A stretch of 12,663 bases of DNA from Chloroflexota bacterium (lineage in GTDB: Bacteria; Chloroflexota; Anaerolineae; Anaerolineales; Villigracilaceae): NCBI GenBank assembly GCA_016191895.1, contig JACPVD010000036.1:1-12663 (forward strand), given 5' to 3'. Position numbers and translations under genes: made by a program. This document shows, in pieces, positions 1-5,428 of this stretch (position 1 is the first letter of the stretch; each line of letters starts with the position of its first letter). Under the pieces are notes generated by a model. It saw only the letters and a list, made by a program, of their open reading frames with translations. It searched no databases and was not told the DNA's origin.

Positions 1-909
1 AAGTTTGCGGCAATATTTGATCGCGCCCGCAATGGCTGAGCCCGACGAACCTCCCGCAAAAATTCCCTCCTGCCGAACCAGTTGACGCGCCCACAAAAAC
101 GACTCGCGATCACCCGCGCGTTCGATGGCATCCACATAATTGATATCCATCGTGGATGGCAAAAAGTCTTCGCCGATGCCTTCCACTTTATAGGTCTTGG
201 GGTATGCGCCCGGAGGAATGATTCCCTTGTTCTGCCAAATTTCAGTAAGGATCGAGCCTTCGATATCCACGCCCACGATCGTGATGTTCGGATTCCTGGA
301 TTTGAGATACCGCCCCACGCCGGTGATCGTGCCGCCTGTGCCGATGCCGATGATGACATCGGTCAACTTGCCATCGGTCTGTTCCCACAACTCGGGGCCG
401 GTGCTGATCTCATGCGTTTTCGGGTTATCGGGGTTATGATATTGATTCGCAAGAATGGCGTTCGGGGTTTCGCGCGCGAATTTCTTTGCCACTTCATAAT
501 ACGAGCGCGGATCGTCCGGGCCAACTGCCGTCGGCGTGATAACGACCTTTGCGCCATACGCCCGCAGCAACAAAATCTTTTCATTGCTCATCTTGTCGGG
601 CATGACAAAGATGGTCTTGTAGCCTTTGAGCGCCGCCGCAATCGCAAGCCCTACACCGGTATTACCAGATGTCGCTTCCACAATCGTGCCGCCAGGCTTG
701 ATCTCGCCGCGTTTCTCGGCCTGTTCGATAATATTCGCCCCTACCCGATCCTTGACCGAACCGCCGGGATTCATAAATTCCAACTTTGCATACAGCGGCA
801 CGGGCAGGTCTTTTCCAATCCGTTCCAGCTTTACAAGCGGCGTATTGCCCATCGCCCCAAGCACATTATTGAAAACGCGTTTTTCCTTCGATTCAGGTAA
901 TCCTGTCAC
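1..909 (-). CDS. cbs: Cystathionine beta-synthase-like PLP enzyme (3' end outside window)
   Basis: This is a fold-type II PLP enzyme of the cysteine synthase/cystathionine beta-synthase family, which condenses an activated serine with homocysteine or sulfide in cysteine metabolism. Reading the minus strand gives 303 codons with no stop. Visible motifs are GGSVKDR with the PLP lysine at about K53, the substrate loop TSGNTG at 80-85, the phosphate-binding GTGGT at 190-194, and EGIFAGGSSG near the end. The stretches DIEGSIL and VEGIGEDFLPST resemble cystathionine beta-synthase more than CysK, so I favour Cbs; O-acetylserine-dependent activity cannot be excluded. Whether a C-terminal CBS-domain pair follows cannot be seen. 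The start is the GTG at 909-907, because AAGGAG lies 8 nt upstream; no ATG is as well placed. The family call is certain and the exact substrate is inferred. Confidence 0.88.
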   Translation of the reverse strand, partial: MTGLPESKEKRVFNNVLGAMGNTPLVKLERIGKDLPVPLYAKLEFMNPGGSVKDRVGANIIEQAEKRGEIKPGGTIVEATSGNTGVGLAIAAALKGYKTIFVMPDKMSNEKILLLRAYGAKVVITPTAVGPDDPRSYYEVAKKFARETPNAILANQYHNPDNPKTHEISTGPELWEQTDGKLTDVIIGIGTGGTITGVGRYLKSRNPNITIVGVDIEGSILTEIWQNKGIIPPGAYPKTYKVEGIGEDFLPSTMDINYVDAIERAGDRESFLWARQLVRQEGIFAGGSSGSAIAGAIKYCRKL

Positions 910-934
910 GGTAGTCGCTCCTTTGGTTGGAGGT

Positions 935-940
935 ATTTTA
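935..940 (-). promoter_or_regulatory. Candidate -10 box for the cbs-like gene
   Basis: TAAAAT within GGTAAAATACC on the minus strand, 25 nt before the GTG start and just upstream of its AAGGAG ribosome-binding site. No convincing -35 hexamer is seen at the usual distance. Confidence 0.35.
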
Positions 941-1009
941 CCTCACAGACGGAGTCCAAAGTTCCCAGACTTTGGGCGGTATATTCGAGAGATAGAATCT
1001 TGCATCTCG

Positions 1010-1041
1010 TTGACAAAAAAAAGGATAAAATCCGGTACAAT
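1010..1041 (+). promoter_or_regulatory. Candidate promoter of the two-TM protein gene
   Basis: A perfect TTGACA (1010-1015) is followed by TACAAT (1036-1041), but the spacing is 20 nt, longer than the usual 16-18. TAAAAT at 1026-1031 is too close to pair with TTGACA. The site ends 30 nt before the ATG at 1072. Confidence 0.35.
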
Positions 1042-1071
1042 TCGCTTGAGATGTTAACGAAAGGAGCCCCC

Positions 1072-1422
1072 ATGCCCGAATCAGAATCTGAGAGATTGAA
1101 GCGTCTGCGCGAAAAGCAGTTAACCACCCGCGACCCGCTGGCGCATGAGCGTAAATTCCAACGCAACAGCTCGGTCAAGGAAAAGAGGATGCAAAAACCC
1201 ATCTCGCTGAAGGAGGACTTGGGCAAGATACCCTACTCTGTCAAACTCCCCATCCTTGTTTTCATGCTCGGCGTCATTGGGACGATCATCTTCTCCAGCC
1301 TATGGGTCTCGCCTTACTCGTTGTACGTCGGCGCCGGCGCAACCGTCGTCGCCATTATCTTTAGCGTGGTCTTTGGCAACGCCCTCGACCTGCGCGACGA
1401 TATCAAGAAGCACTTGAAGTAA
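1072..1422 (+). CDS. Small membrane protein with two TM helices, unknown function
   Basis: A 116-residue protein I do not recognise. The first ~60 residues are highly charged (many K, R, E), suggesting a cytoplasmic segment. Two hydrophobic segments follow, about residues 61-81 and 86-106, and a short charged tail ends in DDIKKHLK. The start at ATG 1072 is chosen because AAAGGAG lies 5 nt upstream; the reading frame is open further upstream (ATG at 1036 and an earlier codon near 1000) but without a ribosome-binding site. The gene runs divergently from the cbs-like gene and converges on the YHS gene, with a perfect palindrome in between. A hairpin-like two-TM topology with both termini inside is inferred only. 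Confidence 0.72.
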   Translation: MPESESERLKRLREKQLTTRDPLAHERKFQRNSSVKEKRMQKPISLKEDLGKIPYSVKLPILVFMLGVIGTIIFSSLWVSPYSLYVGAGATVVAIIFSVVFGNALDLRDDIKKHLK

Positions 1423-1473
1423 GAGAGCGTTTCTTAAGTTCAATTCGCACCCAAGAAATTGGGGTGTGGGGTG

Positions 1474-1500
1474 TTTTGAGCGCGCTTCGCGCGCTCAAAA
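1474..1500. terminator. Perfect 12-bp palindrome between convergent genes, possible bidirectional terminator
   Basis: The arms TTTTGAGCGCGC (1474-1485) and GCGCGCTCAAAA (1489-1500) pair perfectly around a TTC loop. It sits between the 3' ends of two convergent genes, where a shared terminator is expected. On either strand, however, the U-run is in the 5' arm and no U-tract follows the stem, so it is not a canonical intrinsic terminator. Confidence 0.45.
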
Positions 1501-1516
1501 GAAATTTCCTTTAGAA

Positions 1517-1705
1517 TCACTCTTCCTCTGTTGGGTGATCCACTTCCCCGTTCATGAAGCCATCGGGGTTTTCCAGAAAAACCCGCAGACAGGCGCGGGT
1601 GCAAAAATAAACCCGTTCGCCGTGATACTCCGCGCTGGGATATTTTTCCGGGTCCGTTAGCGCGCCGCCGCACACAGATTCTATGATGTTCGCTTGTTCG
1701 TCCAT
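1517..1705 (-). CDS. Small YHS-domain protein
   Basis: A 62-residue protein that is essentially one YHS (TRASH-like) domain. Conserved features are CGGALTDPEKYP near residues 12-23, then AEYHGERVYFCTRACLRVF with a C-x3-C pair, and ENPDGF. YHS domains occur in metal-linked proteins and P-type ATPases, and cysteines of this kind often bind metal; binding here is inferred. The start at ATG 1705 is preceded by TATAAT only 6 nt upstream, so the transcript is probably leaderless. A longer read-through in another frame over the same region lacks any recognisable domain and was dismissed. The tail PTEEE is acidic. Confidence 0.82.
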   Translation of the reverse strand: MDEQANIIESVCGGALTDPEKYPSAEYHGERVYFCTRACLRVFLENPDGFMNGEVDHPTEEE

Positions 1706-1711
1706 GCGACA

Positions 1712-1717
1712 ATTATA
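1712..1717 (-). promoter_or_regulatory. -10 box of the YHS gene (leaderless)
   Basis: A perfect TATAAT on the minus strand, separated from the ATG by TGTCGC. Transcription would begin at or next to the start codon. No clear -35 box is visible. Confidence 0.5.
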
Positions 1718-1740
1718 AACGGCCAGGGGGTGGAGTGGTT

Positions 1741-1746
1741 TATAAT
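1741..1746 (+). promoter_or_regulatory. -10 box of the epimerase gene (near-leaderless)
   Basis: A perfect TATAAT ends 9 nt before the ATG at 1756, and no Shine-Dalgarno sequence lies between. A transcript starting 6-8 nt after the box would have a leader of only a few bases. Confidence 0.5.
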
Positions 1747-1755
1747 CCTTCCCCT

Positions 1756-2679
1756 ATGAACTTCTTGATCACCGGAGCCGCGGGATTCCTCGGCTCTTCA
1801 CTTGCCAACCAGCTTGCCCGCGAGGGACATCAGGTCCGCGGGCTGGACGATCTCTCCACAGGCGACCCGCAGGCGCTGGCGCCCGATGTCCACTTTACGC
1901 GCGGGGATGTGAACGACCGTCCCAAGTTGTGGACGTTGCTTCAGGAAGTGGATGTGGTCTATCATCTTGCGGCGCGCGTCTCGGTTCCCGAATCAATTCT
2001 ATATCCACGCGACTATAACGCAGTCAACGTCGGCGGGACGGTGGCGCTCATGGAAGCGATTCGCGACGTGGGAGTCAAACGCGTCGTTCTTGCTTCGTCC
2101 GGGGCTGTCTACGGCGACTTGGGAGAGTCTACACTGATAGAGTCTGCCACACCGAATCCGCGCTCGCCGTATGCCGTTTCCAAATTATCGGCGGAGTATT
2201 ACGTTCGCACAATTGGGACATTGTGGAAAATCGAAACCGTCAGCCTGCGGATTTTCAACGCCTACGGCCCCGGCCAACACCTGCCTCCATCTCATCCCCC
2301 TGTTGTGCCGCATTATCTCCGTCAGGCGCTTCGCGGCGGGACGTTGGTCGCGCACGGCGACGGAAACCAAACCCGCGATTACATTTATGTGGACGACGTG
2401 GTCAGCGCCATGGTGGCGGCATCCACTGCGCCAAATATCAACAACCTTGTCATCAATGTCGGCTCAGGGACAGAGACCGCCGTCCGCGACCTTGTGCGCA
2501 TGGTGCTGGATGTGACAAACAGCAAAGCCAACGTGATCTACAACGCCCAAACCTCCGGCGGCGCCTCGCGCATGAAAGCAGACCCGAATCTTGCAAAGGA
2601 GAAACTCCGCTTCCAGCCTTCGATCAAACTGGAGGATGGATTGCGATTGACTTTGCAACGGGACGCAAGGTTTAAGTAG
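1756..2679 (+). CDS. NAD-dependent epimerase/dehydratase (UDP-glucose 4-epimerase-like)
   Basis: A 307-residue extended short-chain dehydrogenase/reductase of the nucleotide-sugar epimerase/dehydratase type, acting in the cytoplasm on NDP-sugars for glycan synthesis. The Rossmann motif GAAGFLG is at 7-13, an acidic cofactor-binding patch follows beta-2 (DDLSTG, 31-36), the catalytic YxxxK is Y139/K143 with the serine in LASSGAVYG near 115, and the substrate-region motifs YGPGQ (170-174) and GDGNQTRDYIYVDDV (201-215) are typical of GalE-like enzymes. Length is normal for the family. I chose ATG 1756 over a codon at 1735 because the Rossmann strand starts directly at MNFLITG and a TATAAT precedes it. 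The substrate cannot be assigned from sequence. Confidence 0.9.
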   Translation: MNFLITGAAGFLGSSLANQLAREGHQVRGLDDLSTGDPQALAPDVHFTRGDVNDRPKLWTLLQEVDVVYHLAARVSVPESILYPRDYNAVNVGGTVALMEAIRDVGVKRVVLASSGAVYGDLGESTLIESATPNPRSPYAVSKLSAEYYVRTIGTLWKIETVSLRIFNAYGPGQHLPPSHPPVVPHYLRQALRGGTLVAHGDGNQTRDYIYVDDVVSAMVAASTAPNINNLVINVGSGTETAVRDLVRMVLDVTNSKANVIYNAQTSGGASRMKADPNLAKEKLRFQPSIKLEDGLRLTLQRDARFK

Positions 2680-2689
2680 ACCAAAAGCC

Positions 2690-2739
2690 TTAACCGCAGA
2701 GACCGCAATCTCTGTGCTCTCTGTGAACTCTATGGTTAA
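2690..2739. repeat. Imperfect palindromic CAGAG/CTCTGTG-type repeat overlapping a start codon
   Basis: The outer arms TTAACC (2690-2695) and GGTTAA (2734-2739) pair, as do AGAG (2698-2701) and CTCT (2728-2731), with further partial pairing inward. The right half is built of CTCTGTG-like words. It resembles dispersed repeats of the type CACAGAGACACAGAG known from many bacterial genomes (recalled, not searched). It fills the gap between the epimerase and glycosylase genes and includes the glycosylase ATG (2732). Confidence 0.7.
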
Positions 2740-3325
2740 ATCTTTTTTATCCCCGCTCCCCGTAAAATTTTACAACCGCCCCACGTTGACCGTTGCCCGC
2801 GAACTGCTGGGCGCGCGATTGGTGTATATTTCACGCGGCATTAAACTGGTCGGGTTGATTTCGGAGACCGAGGCATATATCGGCGAGGAAGATCTTGCCT
2901 GCCACGCCAAAGCCGGGCGGACGAGTCGCACCGATCCCATGTATGGGCCGCCGGGGCGGGCGTACATCTACTTCACCTACGGCAACCACTGGATGTTGAA
3001 TGTCGTGACCGAGAAGGAAGGCTTCCCTGCGGCGGTATTGATCCGTGCCATCCAACCGATTGAGGGCGTCGAGGTGATGATGAAGCGCCGCCAGGGGCGG
3101 GATACGCTGGGTCCCGGGAAACTGACGCAGGCGCTGGGAATCACCAAAAGGGAGAACTATGCCCGTTTGACGGAACCAACTTCCGGGTTAAGAATCGAAG
3201 CGGGGGTTAACGTCCCAGATAAAAGCGTGACGATTGGCCCTCGCGTGGGTTTAAACAAAACGCCGGAGCCGTGGTTATCCAGTCCCTGGCGATTTTTAGT
3301 CGAGGAACAAATACAAGGAGAGTGA
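2732..3325 (+). CDS. 3-methyladenine DNA glycosylase (AAG/MPG family)
   Basis: A 197-residue base-excision repair glycosylase that removes alkylated purines such as 3-methyladenine. The family signature is clear: LISETEAYIGEEDLACHA at 42-59, where E45 matches the catalytic glutamate of human AAG (E125), then YGPPGRAYIYFTYGNHWMLNV at 71-91, LIRAIQP, and GPGKLTQALGI. Length is normal for bacterial members. The start ATG 2732 gives the usual short N-terminus before KFYNRPTLTVARELLG; a GTG at 2714 in frame would add six residues encoded by the repeat. Neither has a good ribosome-binding site, and ATG 2732 lies in the right arm of the palindromic repeat. The gene ends 1 nt before fabI and contains its ribosome-binding site, so the two are probably co-transcribed, though no functional link is obvious. 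Confidence 0.92.
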   Translation: MVKSFLSPLPVKFYNRPTLTVARELLGARLVYISRGIKLVGLISETEAYIGEEDLACHAKAGRTSRTDPMYGPPGRAYIYFTYGNHWMLNVVTEKEGFPAAVLIRAIQPIEGVEVMMKRRQGRDTLGPGKLTQALGITKRENYARLTEPTSGLRIEAGVNVPDKSVTIGPRVGLNKTPEPWLSSPWRFLVEEQIQGE

Positions 3326-3326
3326 C

Positions 3327-4127
3327 ATGGGTCTACTGGAAAAGAAAAACGCATTGGTCTTCGGCCTTGCAAATGACAAGTCGATCGCGTGGGGAATCAC
3401 GCAGGCGTTTCATCGGGAAGGCGCAAACATCGGAATCAGCTACGCCGGCGAGATGCTCGAGCGGCGCGTGAAGCCGCTGGCCGAACAGGTGGATTGCAAA
3501 TGGGTGGAGGAATGCGACATTACAAAAGACGAGGACATCGCCGCAACCGTCGAAAAAGCCGCAAAACATTTTGGCAAGATCGATGTGCTGGTTCATTCGA
3601 TTGCGTATGCGGGGCGGGAAGAATTAAGCAAACCCTTTTACGAGACCAGCCGCGATGGATTCAAAACGGCGATGGAAATCAGCGTATTCTCGCTCGTTGC
3701 CCTGTCCAACGCCTTCCTGCCCCTCTTCAACCCCGGCGCGTCGATCATGAGCATGACCTATTACGGCTCGGTTAAAGTTGCGCCACACTACAACGTGATG
3801 GGCGTGGCAAAAGCCGCGCTGGAATCTTCGACGCGTTACCTGGCGCACGATCTCGGCCCGCAAAAGATTCGCGTTAATGCGATCTCGGCGGGCCCGATCC
3901 GCACGCTTGCGGCGGCGGGCGTGGGCGGATTCCGCGATATGTACAAACACTTCGCAGACATGGCCCCCATGCGCGAGAATGTGACCATCGAGGATGTGGG
4001 CAACTCGGCGGTTTTCCTTGCGTCCGACTTGTCGTCACACATCACCGGCGAAGTTTTGTACGTCGATTCGGGCTTCAATATCATGGGCGTGCAGTTGGGG
4101 ATGAAGGAAGAGAAGGGGGAAGGGTAG
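3327..4127 (+). CDS. fabI: Enoyl-[acyl-carrier-protein] reductase (NADH), FabI
   Basis: A 266-residue enoyl-ACP reductase that performs the last reduction of each fatty acid elongation cycle (type II FAS, cytoplasm). FabI traits are the cofactor motif GLANDKSIAWGI at 13-24, HSIAYAG at 90-96, MTYYGS with Y145/Y146, and the spaced catalytic pair Y155-x6-K162 in HYNVMGVAKAALE. This Y-x6-K spacing distinguishes FabI from FabG-like SDRs, which have Y-x3-K. SAGPIRTLAA and the C-terminal DSGFNIMG are also typical. AAGGAG lies 8 nt before the ATG. The tail EEKGEG is slightly long. A short-period repeat follows the stop codon directly. Confidence 0.96.
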   Translation: MGLLEKKNALVFGLANDKSIAWGITQAFHREGANIGISYAGEMLERRVKPLAEQVDCKWVEECDITKDEDIAATVEKAAKHFGKIDVLVHSIAYAGREELSKPFYETSRDGFKTAMEISVFSLVALSNAFLPLFNPGASIMSMTYYGSVKVAPHYNVMGVAKAALESSTRYLAHDLGPQKIRVNAISAGPIRTLAAAGVGGFRDMYKHFADMAPMRENVTIEDVGNSAVFLASDLSSHITGEVLYVDSGFNIMGVQLGMKEEKGEG

Positions 4128-4132
4128 TGAGT

Positions 4133-4170
4133 AGTTATCAGTAAACAGGGAAACAAGTAGACACGTGAAC
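4133..4170 (+). repeat. Degenerate 7-8 nt tandem repeat after fabI
   Basis: Starting 5 nt after the stop, the sequence reads as successive words AGTTATC, AGTAAAC, AGGGAAAC, AAGTAGAC and ACGTGAAC. AAGTAGAC recurs exactly at 9075-9082 and AGTTATCAG recurs at 6625-6633, so this belongs to a dispersed family. Confidence 0.65.
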
Positions 4171-4172
4171 CA

Positions 4173-4336
4173 AAGGCGCGGTATACGGTTTTCTCAAAGT
4201 AGGTTGACAAAAATGAAAAATGTCGCCCTGAGCGTAGCGAAGGGCCTCTACAACGGCTAAGAGACTCTTCGGTCGCAACGAACACGTTCCCCAGAGCGAC
4301 ACAAATCGGACTTTGAGAAAGCCGAAGGCGCGGTAT
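4173..4336. mobile_element. MITE-like element with terminal inverted repeats and flanking 12-bp direct repeats
   Basis: The 12-mer AAGGCGCGGTAT occurs at 4173-4184 and again at 4325-4336. Between them the ends CGGTTTTCTCAAAGT (4186-4200) and ACTTTGAGAAAGCCG (4310-4324) are inverted repeats matching at 14 of 15 positions. A second, inner inverted pair is TGTCGCCCTGAG (4221-4232) and CCCAGAGCGACA (4290-4301), 10 of 12 matching. Inside it CCCTGAGCGTAGCGAAGGG (4226-4244) resembles a palindromic word I recall as dispersed in Chloroflexi-like genomes. There is no coding sequence, so the element would be non-autonomous. Calling the direct repeats a target-site duplication is inference. Confidence 0.6.
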
Positions 4337-4367
4337 GCTATGCAACGCCGCCCTTTTGTTTTAAAGG

Positions 4368-4373
4368 TAAAAT
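4368..4373 (+). promoter_or_regulatory. Candidate -10 box of the DUF4258/DUF2283 pair
   Basis: TAAAAT in GGTAAAATAGG, 10 nt before the ATG at 4384. The same GTAAAATAGG context precedes the second toxin-antitoxin relic at 6648. Confidence 0.4.
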
Positions 4374-4383
4374 AGGCTGAGGT

Positions 4384-4646
4384 ATGAAAATCCAAATCTA
4401 TCCACACACTTCAACGCGCCGAAGAACGAGGCGCAGATTTAGCAGAAATTCAAATCGTTCTTGAACAAGGAACAGAAATCCCCGCCAGAGGAAATAGAAA
4501 AGCAAAGGCGAAGGTCTTCACGTTCAAAAGGGAACGGCTTGGAAAATATTACGAGGAAAAGCGCGTCGAGGTCATTTATGTAAGAGGAAGAGAATGTAAT
4601 GATTACTGTTACCGTTTATGTTTTTTACGGAGAATGGAAAACCTGA
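4384..4646 (+). pseudogene. DUF4258-family (toxin-like) gene broken by two frameshifts
   Basis: Three frames read one after another give a recognisable DUF4258-type protein of about 86 residues. Frame A runs from ATG 4384 and encodes MKIQIYPHT. After one extra base at 4411, frame B (4412-4582) encodes QRAEERGADLAEIQIV, then the core KAKVFTFKRERLGKYYEEK and VEVIYV. After one extra base at 4583, frame C (4584-4646) encodes EEENVMITVTVYVFYGEW and the stop. No single frame gives the whole protein. Members of this family are small RelE-like or unknown proteins often encoded just before a DUF2283 partner, as here, with 1 nt between the genes. Both shifts are equivalent to +1 or -2; the first could be loss of a CT in a CTCT context. 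True decay or assembly indels are both possible. Confidence 0.68.
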
Positions 4647-4647
4647 C

Positions 4648-4866
4648 ATGCAAATAATCTACAATCCAAAATCCGATATCTTATACATCCGTCTTGACGA
4701 AACAAAGCAGGATGTAGTTAATCAGCGCGTGTCTGAAGATGTGGTGCTCGATATGGGCGGCGAAAGCCACATTGTCGGTATAGAGATCATGGACGCTTCC
4801 CTGCGACTCAACTTGAAAAACATCTTTCCTGTGGAGTTTCAGATCGCCGCGGGAGCAAACGCATAA
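4648..4866 (+). CDS. DUF2283 family protein, probable antitoxin-like partner
   Basis: A 72-residue protein matching DUF2283: it opens with MQIIYNPKSDILYIRL, continues with VVNQRVSEDVVLDMGGE, and has the typical HIVGIEIMDAS followed by a basic/hydrophobic tail. DUF2283 proteins are commonly paired with DUF4258 proteins, and the pair has been suggested to be a toxin-antitoxin-like module; function is not proven. The start at ATG 4648 is one base after the stop of the broken DUF4258 gene and matches the family N-terminus; an in-frame ATG at 4618 lies inside the DUF4258 relic. The stop codon overlaps the bactofilin ATG by one base (TAATG), so the gene is translationally coupled to an unrelated cytoskeletal gene. 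Confidence 0.82.
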   Translation: MQIIYNPKSDILYIRLDETKQDVVNQRVSEDVVLDMGGESHIVGIEIMDASLRLNLKNIFPVEFQIAAGANA

Positions 4867-5399
4867 TGTTCAAACGCAATACCACCCCCGCTGAAACATC
4901 GCAACCCGTTCAAGCCGTGGAGCGCATTACGTCGGTGCTGGGCACGGGCTTGATCTGGCATGGTTCGATCAACGGCTCCGGCGGCGTGCGCATCGAAGGC
5001 GCGTTCGAAGGCGAGATCGCCCTGCGCGGCATGCTTGTCGTTGGCGAGACCGGGCGCGTCACCTGCCAGAACGTCCGCGCAAACACTGTTATCGTGGCGG
5101 GCGCGGTTAAGGGAAACATCACCACGCAAAAACTGGAAATCCGCGCTTCGGGCCGCGTGTGGGGAGACGTGGTCACAACCGCATTTGTAACTGAAGAGGG
5201 CTCCTTCCTTCGCGGCCAGATTCGGATGGAAGAAACGGTCGAACTGGAACTGGAGCCTGCTCCTGAATCCACGCCTTCGGAGGCCGCCCAGGCCGAGTCC
5301 ATCGCCGCGATGCCAATCGTTGTCCCCGAACCCCCCCCCCCTCCTGTGGATGCCACACAGAAGATCATGCGCAAGAAAAAGAAAAGCGAATCGACATAG
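4866..5399 (+). CDS. Bactofilin family cytoskeletal protein
   Basis: A 177-residue bactofilin (DUF583). These proteins polymerise without nucleotide into filaments that organise cell-wall or membrane processes. The beta-helical core spans about residues 22-122, with the characteristic start SVLGTGLIWHGSINGSGGVRI, repeated G-x-hydrophobic turns, VIVAGAVKGNI and KLEIRASGRVWGDV. The N-terminal 20 residues are polar and may hold a membrane-targeting segment. The C-terminal tail (123-177) is disordered: acidic, then five prolines encoded partly by an 11-C run, then the basic MRKKKKSEST. Bactofilins often sit next to M23 peptidases, but none is present here. The start overlaps the DUF2283 stop. Confidence 0.93.
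   Translation: MFKRNTTPAETSQPVQAVERITSVLGTGLIWHGSINGSGGVRIEGAFEGEIALRGMLVVGETGRVTCQNVRANTVIVAGAVKGNITTQKLEIRASGRVWGDVVTTAFVTEEGSFLRGQIRMEETVELELEPAPESTPSEAAQAESIAAMPIVVPEPPPPPVDATQKIMRKKKKSEST
5331..5341 (+). repeat. Eleven-C homopolymer in the bactofilin tail
   Basis: A run of 11 C encodes most of the PPPPP stretch at residues 156-160. Runs of this length are prone to slippage and to sequencing error. One extra C would shift reading into the frame of the next gene with no stop before its ATG. Confidence 0.9.
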
Positions 5400-5403
5400 T
5401 ATG

Positions 5404-5418
5404 GAGTGCGTCGCACTC
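5404..5418. repeat. Short perfect hairpin between bactofilin and the ProRS-like gene
   Basis: GAGTGC (5404-5409) pairs with GCACTC (5413-5418) around GTC. No U-tract follows, so it is not a clear terminator. It lies 10 nt before the ATG at 5429 and occupies the place where a ribosome-binding site would be. Confidence 0.45.
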
Positions 5419-5428
5419 TCTTGCTCCC

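Noticed and set aside
82..900. Long plus-strand open frame of 272 codons
   Set aside because: It is antisense to the cbs-like gene, whose minus-strand frame shows all family motifs; the plus-strand product has no recognisable domain.
1440..1712. Longer minus-strand frame overlapping the YHS gene
   Set aside because: The competing frame encodes a clear YHS domain with a -10 box at its ATG; this one has no domain and runs through the palindrome.
3836..4345. Minus-strand open frame across the fabI end and the inverted-repeat element
   Set aside because: It is partly antisense to fabI and partly within non-coding repeat; no ribosome-binding site or domain.
4580..4653. Programmed ribosomal frameshifting in the DUF4258 gene
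   Set aside because: No slippery heptamer is visible at either break and two shifts would be needed; decay or indel error is simpler.
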